Source of the DNA: Clostridia bacterium
GTDB taxonomy: Bacteria; Bacillota; Clostridia; Christensenellales; Borkfalkiaceae
Direction: 5' to 3'
DNA: 64,000 nt
NCBI GenBank assembly: GCA_017558825.1
Contig: JAFYTO010000003.1
Coordinates: 1 to 64,000, forward strand
In this document: positions 49,981 through 61,082 of the stretch, one piece after another
Layout: the number at the start of each line of letters is the position of its first letter
How positions within the stretch are numbered: the first letter of the stretch is position 1
The notes under the pieces: generated by a model
The model's database searches: none
What the model was told of the DNA's origin: nothing
Seen by the model: only the letters and a program-made list of their open reading frames with translations
Program-made: the position numbers and the translations under genes

Positions 49981-51354
49981 ATGGAAAATCAAAACAAAAA
50001 AAGCTTTAAATGGCTTTGGGTTACTATTGCAGCAGTAGTTGTATCAGCTCTTGTTGCATGGTGTGTTTATAATGCAGTTAGCAAAAATTCAGTTGATACG
50101 GTTTTCAAGTTTAGCGGAACTGCAGTGCTTTTTATACTTGTATTCGTTATAGTTTCGCTAGGCTATTTGCTTGGTTCTATAACAATAAAAGGCGTTAATT
50201 TGGGAACTGCAGGCGTATTTTTAGTAGCTATATTATTCGGCTTTTTATGTACGCTTGATTTTGGTTCAGTTGCCGTTTTGGGGGCGTTTCATACAAACGT
50301 TCACTCAGTAGCTTCTACAATGGGTGGACCTATTCAAAATTTAGGCTTAATAATGTTCGTTGGTTCGGTTGGATTAATAGCAGGACCAAACTTTTTTAAA
50401 AATCTTAAAAAGAATTTTAAAACATATATTTTGCTTGGCGCTATAATTATTTTGTCTTCTACTGCCGTAGCTGTATTGTTTACAGTATGTACTGATTTTG
50501 GTCCAGGATTTTGGGCAGGTATTTTATCTGGAGCACTTACTACCACTCCAGGTTTTTCAGCAGCACAAGAGGCTGTTATTTCTAAATATCCAGGTATTGA
50601 CCTTAGTGTAATTAAAGAACTTCCTGAATACGTTAATATAACAATAGGACACGCTATAGCGTATCCTTTTGGCGTAGTAGGAGTAGTGCTTTTTGTTCAA
50701 CTTATGCCTAAAATTTTAAAAGTGGATATGGAGAAAGAAAGATTACTTTTAAAAATTGGCGGCGAAGAAGAAATAAAGGATTATAAAGGCTTATTTCAAA
50801 TTGAGCCTTTCGGCATTGTACCTATAGCTATTTCTGTTGTATGTGGTCTTATATTAGGTGCTATTAAAATTCCGCTTTTTGATGGCTCATCATTTAGTTT
50901 AGGCACGACTGGTGGAGTTTTAATAATGGGTTTAATTTTTGGACATTTTGGAAAAATAGGTAAACTCTCTCTCCAAGTTCCAGAATCTACTTTAAAACTT
51001 TTAAGAGAATTTGGTTTGATGTTATTCCTTTTAGGTGCTGGTTTTGAAGGTGGCGTTAAACTTGTAGATGCTATTAGTAAAAATCCTGAGCTTGTTCCAT
51101 TTGGATTTATAGGTGGAGCTTTAATGACCGTTGTTCCGATGATAGTTGGTTTCATTCTTGCAAAATACGCAATGAAAATGCCTCTCTTAAATGCGCTTGG
51201 TTCAATTACAGGTGGTATGACTTCAACGCCTGCGTTAGGAACTTTAATTGGCACTGCAAAAACGGAAGACGTTGCATCTGCATATGCGTCAACTTATCCA
51301 ATTGCACTCGTTTTAGTTGTGCTTGCTTGCCAACTTATGATTACTTTAATGTAA
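49981..51354 (+). CDS. AspT/YidE (AAEx) family transporter, probable dicarboxylate exchanger
   Basis: This 457-aa membrane protein has about 10-11 helices and two inverted halves carrying GALTTTPGFSAAQEAVI (about 178) and GSITGGMTSTPALGTLIG (about 405), the paired signature of the aspartate:alanine exchanger family. The usual cytoplasmic TrkA_C insertions are absent; only a short charged loop (about 235-262) replaces them. Known family members include AspT and the succinate exporter SucE of corynebacteria. Its position just after a fumarate reductase operon, with only a weak terminator between, suggests succinate export or aspartate/succinate exchange. Transport specificity is inferred, not shown. 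Confidence 0.82.
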   Translation: MENQNKKSFKWLWVTIAAVVVSALVAWCVYNAVSKNSVDTVFKFSGTAVLFILVFVIVSLGYLLGSITIKGVNLGTAGVFLVAILFGFLCTLDFGSVAVLGAFHTNVHSVASTMGGPIQNLGLIMFVGSVGLIAGPNFFKNLKKNFKTYILLGAIIILSSTAVAVLFTVCTDFGPGFWAGILSGALTTTPGFSAAQEAVISKYPGIDLSVIKELPEYVNITIGHAIAYPFGVVGVVLFVQLMPKILKVDMEKERLLLKIGGEEEIKDYKGLFQIEPFGIVPIAISVVCGLILGAIKIPLFDGSSFSLGTTGGVLIMGLIFGHFGKIGKLSLQVPESTLKLLREFGLMLFLLGAGFEGGVKLVDAISKNPELVPFGFIGGALMTVVPMIVGFILAKYAMKMPLLNALGSITGGMTSTPALGTLIGTAKTEDVASAYASTYPIALVLVVLACQLMITLM

Positions 51355-51364
51355 ACAAAATTAT

Positions 51365-51395
51365 AAAAGTGTGTTCATGCGGAACACACTTTTTA
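51365..51395 (+). terminator. Strong terminator after the exporter
   Basis: AAGTGTGTTC pairs with GAACACACTT and is followed by TTT. Confidence 0.9.
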
Positions 51396-51445
51396 ATATG
51401 CTAAAAAAAAGAGAGTTTTTTCTATAAAAAAAAGAGTGTTTTTCT

Positions 51446-51474
51446 TTGACATATGTATAATATGAGAGTATACT
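51446..51474 (+). promoter_or_regulatory. Promoter of MATE gene
   Basis: TTGACA (51446-51451), 17 bp, TATACT (51469-51474). Confidence 0.85.
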
Positions 51475-51504
51475 TTTAAATAACTTATAAAGCAGGGTGC
51501 TGTT

Positions 51505-52929
51505 ATGAACTACCAAGTTAGAAAAATTAGAAACAACAGTCGCTTAAAAGGCGTTAAAATAGAAAACGACTTTACAAACGGGCCTATTTTTAGGCAAATG
51601 ATTTTATTTGCAATTCCGTTAATGTTTACAAACATTTTGCAAATTTTATTTAACACGGCAGACGTTATTGTTTTGGGCGTATTTGTTGGTGACGATGCCG
51701 TTGCTGCAGTAGGCTCTACGGGCTCGCTTATAAACCTTATAACCTCACTTGTTATAGGCTTATCAATGGGCGTAAACGTAGTTGCTTCAAAACATTTAGG
51801 CTCTCATAACGAAGAAGGCGTTCAAAAAATAATTGGAATGAGCATTTTATTAAGCCTTATTTCCGGCGTGGTTATAGCGCTTGTTGGCTGGTTTGGGGCT
51901 AAAACTTTTTTAACTTTAATGGATTGTGATAGTGAAATTATTGACCTTTCCGCCACCTATTTAAAAGTTTACTTTTTAGGTGTTCCACTTGTAATTTTAT
52001 ATAACTTTTTATCGGCTATTATGCGTGCGGCAGGCGACAGTAAGCGTCCGTTTATCTACCTTTTAATTAGTGGTGTTGTTAACGTTGGGCTTAACGTATT
52101 CTTTATTTTAGTTTTAAATATGACAGTTGAAGGCGTTGCTATAGCAACTGTTGTTTCGCAAGGGCTTTCAAGTTTACTTTGCATAATTCAATTAGTTGGA
52201 GCAAAAGGAATTGTAAAACTTAAAGCAAAATTTATAAAATTTTACAAGGCGGAATTTATAGAAGTAGTTAGAATAGGCTTGCCTGCGGGCGTGCAAAGTT
52301 CGCTTTTCTCTCTTTCAAACGTGTTTATTCAATCTACCATTAATAAATGCGGTAAACTTGCAATGGCGGGCTCTTCATACGCCGTTCAAATTGAGGCATA
52401 CGTATACGCATCTCTTCATAGCATTTCAATGGCGTTAATGACTTTTGTAAGCCAAAACTTTGGGGCAAAAAAAATAGATAGAATTTATAAAGCAATAACA
52501 TCTGCTTTAATTATATGTATAACCGCAAGTTTAACTTTGGGTACGGCGGGGCTATTACTTGTAAAGCCAATAATTGGCTCAATTGCGGAAAATCAAGAAG
52601 TTGTTGATTATGCTTTTAAGCGTGCAACGTTTGTATGCCTTCCATATTTCCTTTGTGGCATAATGGAAGTGTTCTCATATACGATGAGGGCAATAGGCAG
52701 AAGCGTTACAAGTATGATAATTTCCTTATTAGGCGCTTGCTTATTAAGAATTGTTTGGGTTGTTGTTATGTTTAGTTTCTTCCCAAGTTATACTTTAATT
52801 TTTGTTACATATCCAGTATCATGGATAATAACTTCCGTTGTTTTAGCGGCAATGCTATTCCCTATGCTTAAAAAGTTAAGGGTAAAATTTGAAAGCGAAG
52901 TAGCTGTGGAATCTACCATAACTGAGTAG
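51505..52929 (+). CDS. MATE family efflux transporter
   Basis: A 474-aa multidrug/toxin extrusion protein with 12 predicted helices. The first helix region NGPIFRQMILFAIPLMFTNI (about 26-45) and NTADVIVLGVFVG (about 52), repeated at the mid-point as VRIGLPAGVQSSLFSLSN, mark the two halves typical of MATE. It likely exports cationic compounds with Na+ or H+. It has its own promoter. A cobalamin-type riboswitch starts just downstream of its stop codon and has no clear promoter of its own, so the following genes could be read from this promoter. Confidence 0.9.
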   Translation: MNYQVRKIRNNSRLKGVKIENDFTNGPIFRQMILFAIPLMFTNILQILFNTADVIVLGVFVGDDAVAAVGSTGSLINLITSLVIGLSMGVNVVASKHLGSHNEEGVQKIIGMSILLSLISGVVIALVGWFGAKTFLTLMDCDSEIIDLSATYLKVYFLGVPLVILYNFLSAIMRAAGDSKRPFIYLLISGVVNVGLNVFFILVLNMTVEGVAIATVVSQGLSSLLCIIQLVGAKGIVKLKAKFIKFYKAEFIEVVRIGLPAGVQSSLFSLSNVFIQSTINKCGKLAMAGSSYAVQIEAYVYASLHSISMALMTFVSQNFGAKKIDRIYKAITSALIICITASLTLGTAGLLLVKPIIGSIAENQEVVDYAFKRATFVCLPYFLCGIMEVFSYTMRAIGRSVTSMIISLLGACLLRIVWVVVMFSFFPSYTLIFVTYPVSWIITSVVLAAMLFPMLKKLRVKFESEVAVESTITE

Positions 52930-52951
52930 AATTTAATTTAATAATTTTTTG

Positions 52952-53138
52952 AGTGCACCATAATAGGTGCGAGAGCAAGGGAAGTGTAGTGTAAATCTAC
53001 CGCAACAGTCATTACCGTAAAAGTCGGATAACTTGCCAAAAAATATATCAAGGTAATAATATTTTGGACAAAGGAAATAATACCTAAAAGGCATTTTTAT
53101 AATGTTAACGCCCAGTTACCTTGACTAGGGCGTTTTTT
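52952..53138 (+). ncRNA. Cobalamin riboswitch with attenuator
   Basis: Conserved B12 riboswitch blocks occur in order: AGGTGC (52965), GGGAA (52980), GTGTAAATCT, CCGCAACAGTCA (near 53000), then AGTCGGATAACTTGCC (53022-53037). An expression platform follows. The terminator is AACGCCC (53107-53113) paired with GGGCGTT (53128-53134), plus T-run. Its 14-base loop contains TTACCTTGA (53116-53124), the exact complement of TCAAGGTAA (53048-53056), so an antiterminator can compete. The genes controlled are the DUF4430 protein and the ECF S component. The core is compact compared with the classical class, so the ligand subclass is uncertain. Confidence 0.78.
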
Positions 53139-53166
53139 TGGCTTTGCCACAATTTTTTAGGTATAG

Positions 53167-53745
53167 ATGTTTTATATGAAGACTTTTTTAAAGAAAGCCT
53201 TAATCCCCGTAATTGCAATAATTGTTGCAGTTACAATGGCCGTAATTTACGCAACGTGCTTTGCACCAAAGAAAATTGATGGCGAAAAAAGCGTTTTAGT
53301 TGAAATTGTGTATCAAGAAAATTCTTTTAAGTATGATGTTGATACAAACGCAGAAACGGTTTATGAACTTTTAGTTGAATTAGACGAAACGTACGATATC
53401 GGGCTTGTTTGTGAAGATAGCTCGTACGGTAAGTTTATAAAATCACTTAAAGGCGTAGAGCAAAATGAAACCCAAGGTATTTACTATACCTACGAAATTA
53501 AAGGTTTAGACTTTGCAAACGGCATTTCAATTCAAACCATTAAAGATGGTGACATTATTACTTTTAAATACACAAAAGACACTTATGACGAAAATTGGAA
53601 TTTAGTTTCAAGCGAATTACAAGGTAAGGGTGCGGTTGATAGTTACGTTACTTACGGCGTAGTATTTGCGTCTGTTATAGGCGTTTTAGTGGCGCTTGCG
53701 CTTGCTTACGGCTTGGCTATAATTATAAAATCTAAAAAGGCATAA
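53167..53745 (+). CDS. Membrane-anchored DUF4430 protein (transcobalamin-like C-terminal domain)
   Basis: This 192-aa protein has an N-terminal hydrophobic segment (about 10-29, ending near a Cys), an extracytoplasmic DUF4430 domain (about 42-135) and a C-terminal transmembrane helix (about 160-186). Recognisable DUF4430 features are YEL LVELDETYDIGLV-type helix, GIYYTYEIKGLDFANGIS and IKDGDIITFKYTK. DUF4430 resembles the C-terminal B12-binding domain of transcobalamins. Under a cobalamin riboswitch and next to an ECF S component, it probably captures a corrinoid at the surface and hands it to the transporter. The binding role is inference. Confidence 0.78.
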   Translation: MFYMKTFLKKALIPVIAIIVAVTMAVIYATCFAPKKIDGEKSVLVEIVYQENSFKYDVDTNAETVYELLVELDETYDIGLVCEDSSYGKFIKSLKGVEQNETQGIYYTYEIKGLDFANGISIQTIKDGDIITFKYTKDTYDENWNLVSSELQGKGAVDSYVTYGVVFASVIGVLVALALAYGLAIIIKSKKA

Positions 53746-53747
53746 GT

Positions 53748-54260
53748 ATGGAAAAAGGGGCTTTAAAAACGGCAAAACAAATAGCGCGAATAGCGGTCAT
53801 GTCTGCAACGCTCATAGTAGGAAAATTCGTCTTATCTTTTATTCCTAATATTGAAGTGGTTACCACCTTGGTTATAGTGTATGCCGTAGTGTTTAAATAC
53901 GAAAGCGTTTTTGCAACGCTTATATTTTGCACGGCGGACGCCTTTATTTATCCGCCCACGCTTGACGTTATTGTAAGTTATTTTATATACTGGAATTTAC
54001 TTTCTATTTTAGTTGCCACTTTAAGCGAATTAAAGGTTAAAAATTTTTCCGTTTATTTAGTTGTTGGGCTTGTTATGACGGCGCTTTTTGGCGTTATAAC
54101 TTCACTAATATACTCATTATTTTACGGTGTAAATTTTTATGCAATTTACGTTGCAGGGCTTTATTTTTACGCGTTGCAAATTATCTCAACGCTCGTATTT
54201 ATGCTTGTAGGGTTTAAACCGCTAACTAAAACATTAATAAGAATAAAGGAAAAAACGTAA
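53748..54260 (+). CDS. ECF transporter S component, probable cobalamin or corrinoid
   Basis: A 170-aa integral membrane protein with five to six helices, typical in size of S components of energy-coupling-factor transporters. An N-terminal AKQIARIAVMSATLIVGKFV helix and an acidic/aromatic middle (CTADAFIYPPTLDVIVSYFIYW) fit the fold. The shared EcfA/EcfT module is not encoded here, so it would use the general one. Riboswitch control and the DUF4430 partner point to B12 or a precursor as substrate. It starts 2 bp after the DUF4430 gene. Confidence 0.8.
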   Translation: MEKGALKTAKQIARIAVMSATLIVGKFVLSFIPNIEVVTTLVIVYAVVFKYESVFATLIFCTADAFIYPPTLDVIVSYFIYWNLLSILVATLSELKVKNFSVYLVVGLVMTALFGVITSLIYSLFYGVNFYAIYVAGLYFYALQIISTLVFMLVGFKPLTKTLIRIKEKT

Positions 54261-54261
54261 T

Positions 54262-54293
54262 TAAAAGCAGTGCATGAATGCACCGCTTTTTTA
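54262..54293. terminator. Bidirectional terminator
   Basis: AAAGC and GTGCAT pair with ATGCAC and GCTTT across a short loop, with T- and A-rich flanks. It serves the ECF gene (+) and the convergent ferritin-like gene (-). Confidence 0.85.
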
Positions 54294-54294
54294 A

Positions 54295-55539
54295 TTATTC
54301 GCCTTTAATGCGCCCAATTTTATAGTTGTCTTCTTGCCTACTTCTCAATGCTTTTTCTGGGTGCGGGCTTTCTTCAAAGCGTAAATCTTTTCCGTTTTTA
54401 GCAATATACTTTTCAATAACTTTGTGTGACGGAACGCTATTTTCGCTTTTAATAACTTTGTTTTGATATTCGCTAAAAGTGTTTTTTTGAGGCAATTTAT
54501 CAAGCAAAATATAATCTTCTTTTTGAGAAGTTAATCTAATTCTGGTTAGAACTTCGCGAATATAACTCTTGTTTTCCCTAAATGAAAGAAGGCTTGGAAA
54601 ATCCGGCTCTAAAATAACCTCTAAATAATGCTTTCCTTCGTATTTATAAAGGAGTTTGGCAATTTTATCTAAATGCACAAGTTCATCTTCATAATGTTTA
54701 AGCCAAACTTGTTTTAAATACGCGTCAGTTTCGTCTTTATAGCAAGAATAATACAAGTAACATTCCGTGTATTCGTGCATTAACGCACATTCAAGCCAAG
54801 TGGTTGTGGGGTCTTTTAAACTTTCGTAACCAGAAACGTGCTGTTCTTCAATCATTGCAATTTCGCTATACATTTTTCTACCGTAATCACTATGATAAAA
54901 CGCGCCAACGTTCATATAGTAGTTCATAGTTTGTTGTTCCGCCGCCGTTATTATAGAAACGTTTAACTTTGTTAAAGGGTCGGCAAGCGTAAAGTTAAGC
55001 GGTTTTCTAATATCGTCAAACGGGTGGCGGTGTTCGGCGATAGTTGGCCTACCAGGCATAATTTCCGTATAATGACCAATTAAATTTTTATAGTTTTGCT
55101 TTTCGTCCATTTCAAGAAGGTCGGTAAATCTATAAAGATGGTCAAAGTCTTCAAGTAGTGCAAAATCAAGTTGGTTTTTTACGGTTATATCGCTTTCTTT
55201 TTGCGCCATAATTGCAGTTAAATCAACGGCTAATTGTTCGTAGCTTAAAGTTGTTTCAAGTATGGTTTCGCTAATAGGCTTAAGCGATGTAATGCGCTTT
55301 TGTTGCTGTTGTTCTTGTCGTCTAATTTCGCTAATTTCACGCCTGATATCGTTATTTGTACAATGTCTTGCAAATTGGTGGTAAAACGCAACGGACTCAA
55401 ATTCCGTGCCGTTCATTAAAATAACGCGCGTTTTAGAATAGGGCAAAATGCCGAATTTGTCATAGGGTTTTAACGCTAAATCTTTAAGTGAATAGTAGTT
55501 AATTTTATTGCTTTTTATTTTTTCTAAAAAAGGGTTCAT
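54295..55539 (-). CDS. Ferritin-like hypothetical protein, 414 aa
   Basis: I do not recognise a named family. The chain is mostly helical and carries ferritin-like carboxylate/His motifs: LEDFDHLYRF (about 130), SEIAMIEEQHVSGYES (about 226-241), MHEYTECYLYYSC (about 256-268) and HYEDELVHLDKIAKLL (about 284). Paired E-x2-H patterns (EEQH, EDELVH) are what a di-iron four-helix bundle needs. A Gln-rich coiled-coil (RRQEQQQQKRI) lies at about 73. N- and C-terminal tails are charged. No signal peptide is seen, so a cytoplasmic di-iron oxidase/peroxidase-type or iron-binding role is possible. It is monocistronic, with AAAGGAGG ahead of its start. Confidence 0.7.
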   Translation of the reverse strand: MNPFLEKIKSNKINYYSLKDLALKPYDKFGILPYSKTRVILMNGTEFESVAFYHQFARHCTNNDIRREISEIRRQEQQQQKRITSLKPISETILETTLSYEQLAVDLTAIMAQKESDITVKNQLDFALLEDFDHLYRFTDLLEMDEKQNYKNLIGHYTEIMPGRPTIAEHRHPFDDIRKPLNFTLADPLTKLNVSIITAAEQQTMNYYMNVGAFYHSDYGRKMYSEIAMIEEQHVSGYESLKDPTTTWLECALMHEYTECYLYYSCYKDETDAYLKQVWLKHYEDELVHLDKIAKLLYKYEGKHYLEVILEPDFPSLLSFRENKSYIREVLTRIRLTSQKEDYILLDKLPQKNTFSEYQNKVIKSENSVPSHKVIEKYIAKNGKDLRFEESPHPEKALRSRQEDNYKIGRIKGE

Positions 55540-55687
55540 ATTATTTTCCTCCTTTTAAAATTATTGGAGTTAATTAAAAGATTTATAACAAAATTCAAAA
55601 AAGTAGGAAAAAAGTTAATTTAACACTATACAAAAGCAAAATTACTTGTTATAATATATACGATTATATAAAAAGGAGTTATTTTTT

Positions 55688-56269
55688 ATGGATAACGTTA
55701 AAGTTGTACCCGTTGTGGTTATTAAAAATATTGAAGACACTTTGCCAACACTTCAAGCACTTTGTGATGGAAATTTACCTGTTGCTGAAATTACTTTTAG
55801 AACAGCTTGCGCTGAAGAAGCAATTAAGTTAGGTGTTAAAAACTTTCCTGATATGTATATTGGAGCAGGTACGGTCATAAACAAAGAACAAGCTATTAAG
55901 GCTTATAATGCAGGCGCTAAATTTATAGTTTCACCTGGTTTAAGTGAAGAGGTTGCACTTTTCTGTAAAGAAAAGGGTATTGCATACTACCCTGGTTGCG
56001 TAACGCCTACGGAAATTATGAAGGCTATTTCACTTGGTATTAACGTAATTAAATTCTTCCCTGCAAACGTTTACGGCGGTCTTAAAGCAATCAAGGCTTT
56101 GGCTGGCCCATTCCCTCAAGTTAAGTTCTTGCCTACAGGCGGTGCAGACGAAACTAATTTAAAAGAGTTTTTAGACTGTGATAAAATTTTTGCTGTTGGC
56201 GGTAGTTGGATGATGAAAGGCGATATCGCTCAAAACTGCAAAAAAATCAACGAAATTATTAACGGTTAA
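55688..56269 (+). CDS. eda: 2-dehydro-3-deoxyphosphogluconate aldolase
   Basis: A 193-aa Eda-type class I aldolase that splits KDPG into pyruvate and glyceraldehyde-3-phosphate. The catalytic Glu34 and the phosphate-binding Arg38 (AEITFRTACAEEA) and the Schiff-base Lys122 (NVIKFFPANVYGG) are all present, unlike the paralogue at 3451, which lacks the Arg. It precedes a PfkB-family kinase by 41 bp, the standard eda-kdgK pairing for the lower part of hexuronate catabolism. AAAGGAG precedes the start; TATAAT near 55653 is the likely -10. Confidence 0.93.
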   Translation: MDNVKVVPVVVIKNIEDTLPTLQALCDGNLPVAEITFRTACAEEAIKLGVKNFPDMYIGAGTVINKEQAIKAYNAGAKFIVSPGLSEEVALFCKEKGIAYYPGCVTPTEIMKAISLGINVIKFFPANVYGGLKAIKALAGPFPQVKFLPTGGADETNLKEFLDCDKIFAVGGSWMMKGDIAQNCKKINEIING

Positions 56270-56310
56270 AAATTAAAATTTATATATCATTTTTATAAAG
56301 GAGAAAAATA

Positions 56311-57330
56311 ATGAAAGTTATTACTTTTGGCGAACTTATGTTAAGGCTTGCGCCAGAAAACTATTTAAGATTTGTACAATCTAATAAATTCCAAGCAACT
56401 TTTGGCGGTGCGGAAGCAAACGTGGCAGTTTCACTTGCAAACTATGGTGTTGACGTTGCGTTCGTTTCTAAATTACCTACTCACGAAATTGGTCAAATGG
56501 CTGTAAACAGCTTAAGACAATTTGGCGTTGATACTTCTCTCATCGTTCGCGGTGGCGAAAGAGTTGGTATTTACTACTGTGAAAAAGGTGCTTCTCAAAG
56601 ACCATCTAAAGTTATTTACGATAGAGCATACGCTGCAATAGCTATGGCTAAAGCAAGTGACTTTAATTGGGCTAAAATCTTTAAGGGCGTTGAATGGTTC
56701 CACTTTACAGGTATTACGCCAGCACTTTCTGACAGTATGGCAAAAATCACTTTAACTGCTTGTAAAGAGGCTAAAAAACGTGGTGTTAAAATTTCTTGCG
56801 ACCTTAACTTCCGTAAAAAACTTTGGTCTAAACAAAAGGCTGGCGAAGTTATGGGTGAAATTTGTAAATATCTTGACTATTGCATAGCTAACGAAGAAGA
56901 CGCTAAAGACGTATTTGGTATTGAAGCTGACAATACTGATATTTACAGTGGCAAACTTGATAGAGAAGGTTACATTTCAGTTGCAAAAAAATTAACTGAA
57001 CGCTTTGGTTTTAAAGGCGTTGCTATCACTTTGCGTGAAAGTTTATCTGCAAACGATAACAACTGGTCTGCAATGCTTTACACAGATGGCGAAGCTTACT
57101 TCTCTAAAAAATACCCTATGCACATCGTTGACCGTGTAGGCGGTGGCGATAGCTTTGGCGCTGGTCTTATTTATTCTCTTTTAAATAACTACAGTTCTCA
57201 AGACGCTATTGAATTTGCAGTTGCTGCATCTTGCTTAAAACACTCTATTGAAGGCGACTATAATATGGTTACCGTTCAAGAAGTTAAAACGCTTGCTGGC
57301 GGCGATGCTTCAGGAAGAGTTCAAAGATAA
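56311..57330 (+). CDS. kdgK: 2-keto-3-deoxygluconate kinase (PfkB family)
   Basis: A 339-aa ribokinase-fold sugar kinase. Motifs include FGELMLRLAPENYLRFVQ at the N-terminus, FGGAEANVAVSLANYGVD (about 31-48) and the catalytic loop RVGGGDSFGAGLIYSLL (about 276-292), with the base Asp. A family-typical SCDLNFRKKLW segment (about 167) is present. It phosphorylates 2-keto-3-deoxygluconate, producing the substrate for Eda encoded just upstream. No uronate isomerase or KDUI genes are in the window. Confidence 0.9.
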   Translation: MKVITFGELMLRLAPENYLRFVQSNKFQATFGGAEANVAVSLANYGVDVAFVSKLPTHEIGQMAVNSLRQFGVDTSLIVRGGERVGIYYCEKGASQRPSKVIYDRAYAAIAMAKASDFNWAKIFKGVEWFHFTGITPALSDSMAKITLTACKEAKKRGVKISCDLNFRKKLWSKQKAGEVMGEICKYLDYCIANEEDAKDVFGIEADNTDIYSGKLDREGYISVAKKLTERFGFKGVAITLRESLSANDNNWSAMLYTDGEAYFSKKYPMHIVDRVGGGDSFGAGLIYSLLNNYSSQDAIEFAVAASCLKHSIEGDYNMVTVQEVKTLAGGDASGRVQR

Positions 57331-57374
57331 ATAATTTTCACTTTCTTGCGTAAACTTTTTATAAGGAGAAGTTT

Positions 57375-57473
57375 ATGCAAGAAAATTTAGAAGATTTACT
57401 TTGGAATTTGTTTGTAAAAACCGGAAACGTAAATTATTACGTTTTAAAAAACAAAATTAAAAATAAAAAATAA
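57375..57473 (+). CDS. yqzL: YqzL-like small protein (32 aa)
   Basis: This is a very short gene whose product begins MQENLEDLLWNLFVKTGNVN and ends in a Lys/Asn-rich tail. The core W-N-x-F-x-x-T-G-N-V-x-x-Y matches the YqzL family of Bacillota, which in Bacillus subtilis lies immediately upstream of recO, as here. AAGGAGAA lies six bases before ATG 57375. Function in the family is unknown. It is shorter than the 47-residue B. subtilis protein, missing the C-terminal half. Confidence 0.78.
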   Translation: MQENLEDLLWNLFVKTGNVNYYVLKNKIKNKK

Positions 57474-57488
57474 TTAAAGGGCGAAAAT

Positions 57489-58229
57489 ATGGAAGTAAAA
57501 ATCAACGCTTTTGTAATTAAATCAATTGATTATAAAGAGAATGATAAATTGCTAACATTATATTCGCTTGAAAGCGGTAAAATAACCGCATCAATAAAGG
57601 GTGTTAAGAAATCGGGAGCAAAGTTAAAGTTTGCTTCCGAACCTTTTTGTTTTGCGGAATATATTTTGGCTGAGAAAAATGGGCGCTATACCGTTATAAA
57701 CGCAAGTTATATTGACAGTTTTTACAATTTGCGTTTAGATTTAAAAAAGTATTATGCTTGTGCTGTTATTGGCGAAATAATAAACGTTTTTGCAGAGCCT
57801 GACGTAAGTGACAAGGCGCTATTTTCTTTAGCAATAAACGCTATAAAAGATGTTTGTTATAAAGGCGAAGAAATTTCTACGCTAGCATCTTTTTTATACA
57901 GTGCAATCAACGCACTTGGCTACGGCTTTAATAGTTATACTTGCCACGCTTGTGAAAGCATTATAAAAGGTAGAGTTTTTTATAGATTTAAAGACGGGCT
58001 TTTTAGTTGCCACAACTGTTTAAGCGAAGGCTTTAATGAAATTAAAGAAGAAACCTACAAGGCTTTTTTAAACGTTGTAAACGGCGTAGAAGAAGATAAT
58101 AAATTTTTAGACGGCCAGGTTTATCTAATTAAATTCTTGCTTTACTATTTAAATTATAAAACTGACGTAAAGTTAAAAAGTGGCGAGGCGTTAACGGCGT
58201 TTTTACAAGAAACTAGTGGAGCAAAATAA
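57489..58229 (+). CDS. recO: DNA repair protein RecO
   Basis: A 246-aa RecO, the RecFOR-pathway protein that anneals strands and loads RecA onto SSB-coated DNA. The N-terminal OB fold is seen in FVIKSIDYKENDKLLTLYS (about 8) and ITASIKGVKKSGAKLK (about 31). The central zinc finger is CHACESI (about 157) with CHNC (about 177), and a helical C-terminal domain completes it. Length is typical. It starts 15 bp after yqzL, preserving a conserved Bacillota gene order. Confidence 0.92.
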   Translation: MEVKINAFVIKSIDYKENDKLLTLYSLESGKITASIKGVKKSGAKLKFASEPFCFAEYILAEKNGRYTVINASYIDSFYNLRLDLKKYYACAVIGEIINVFAEPDVSDKALFSLAINAIKDVCYKGEEISTLASFLYSAINALGYGFNSYTCHACESIIKGRVFYRFKDGLFSCHNCLSEGFNEIKEETYKAFLNVVNGVEEDNKFLDGQVYLIKFLLYYLNYKTDVKLKSGEALTAFLQETSGAK

Positions 58230-58318
58230 AAAACGCGGCAAAAATTTTATAAAAACGTAAAAATTTATTATTTTTTTTATAATTAAGTAAAGGTTTTTGC
58301 AATAAATATTAAATTTAG

Positions 58319-58347
58319 TTGAAATTTTATAAGTTATAATGTATAAT
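58319..58347 (+). promoter_or_regulatory. ppdK promoter
   Basis: TTGAAA (58319-58324), 17 bp, TATAAT (58342-58347). A near-overlapping TATAAT lies at 58335, so start-site choice is uncertain. Confidence 0.75.
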
Positions 58348-58394
58348 ACATTATTAGAAAAAAACAATGCAAATTTGCATATAAGGAGATATAT

Positions 58395-61022
<2,628 letters not shown>

Positions 61023-61039
61023 TTTCTAAAAATTAACAA

Positions 61040-61076
61040 AAGCCTTGCACTTTGATGTGCAAGGCTTTATTTTTTA
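61040..61076 (+). terminator. ppdK terminator
   Basis: A 12-bp perfect stem AAAGCCTTGCAC/GTGCAAGGCTTT is followed by ATTTTTT. Confidence 0.92.
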
Positions 61077-61082
61077 CTTAGC

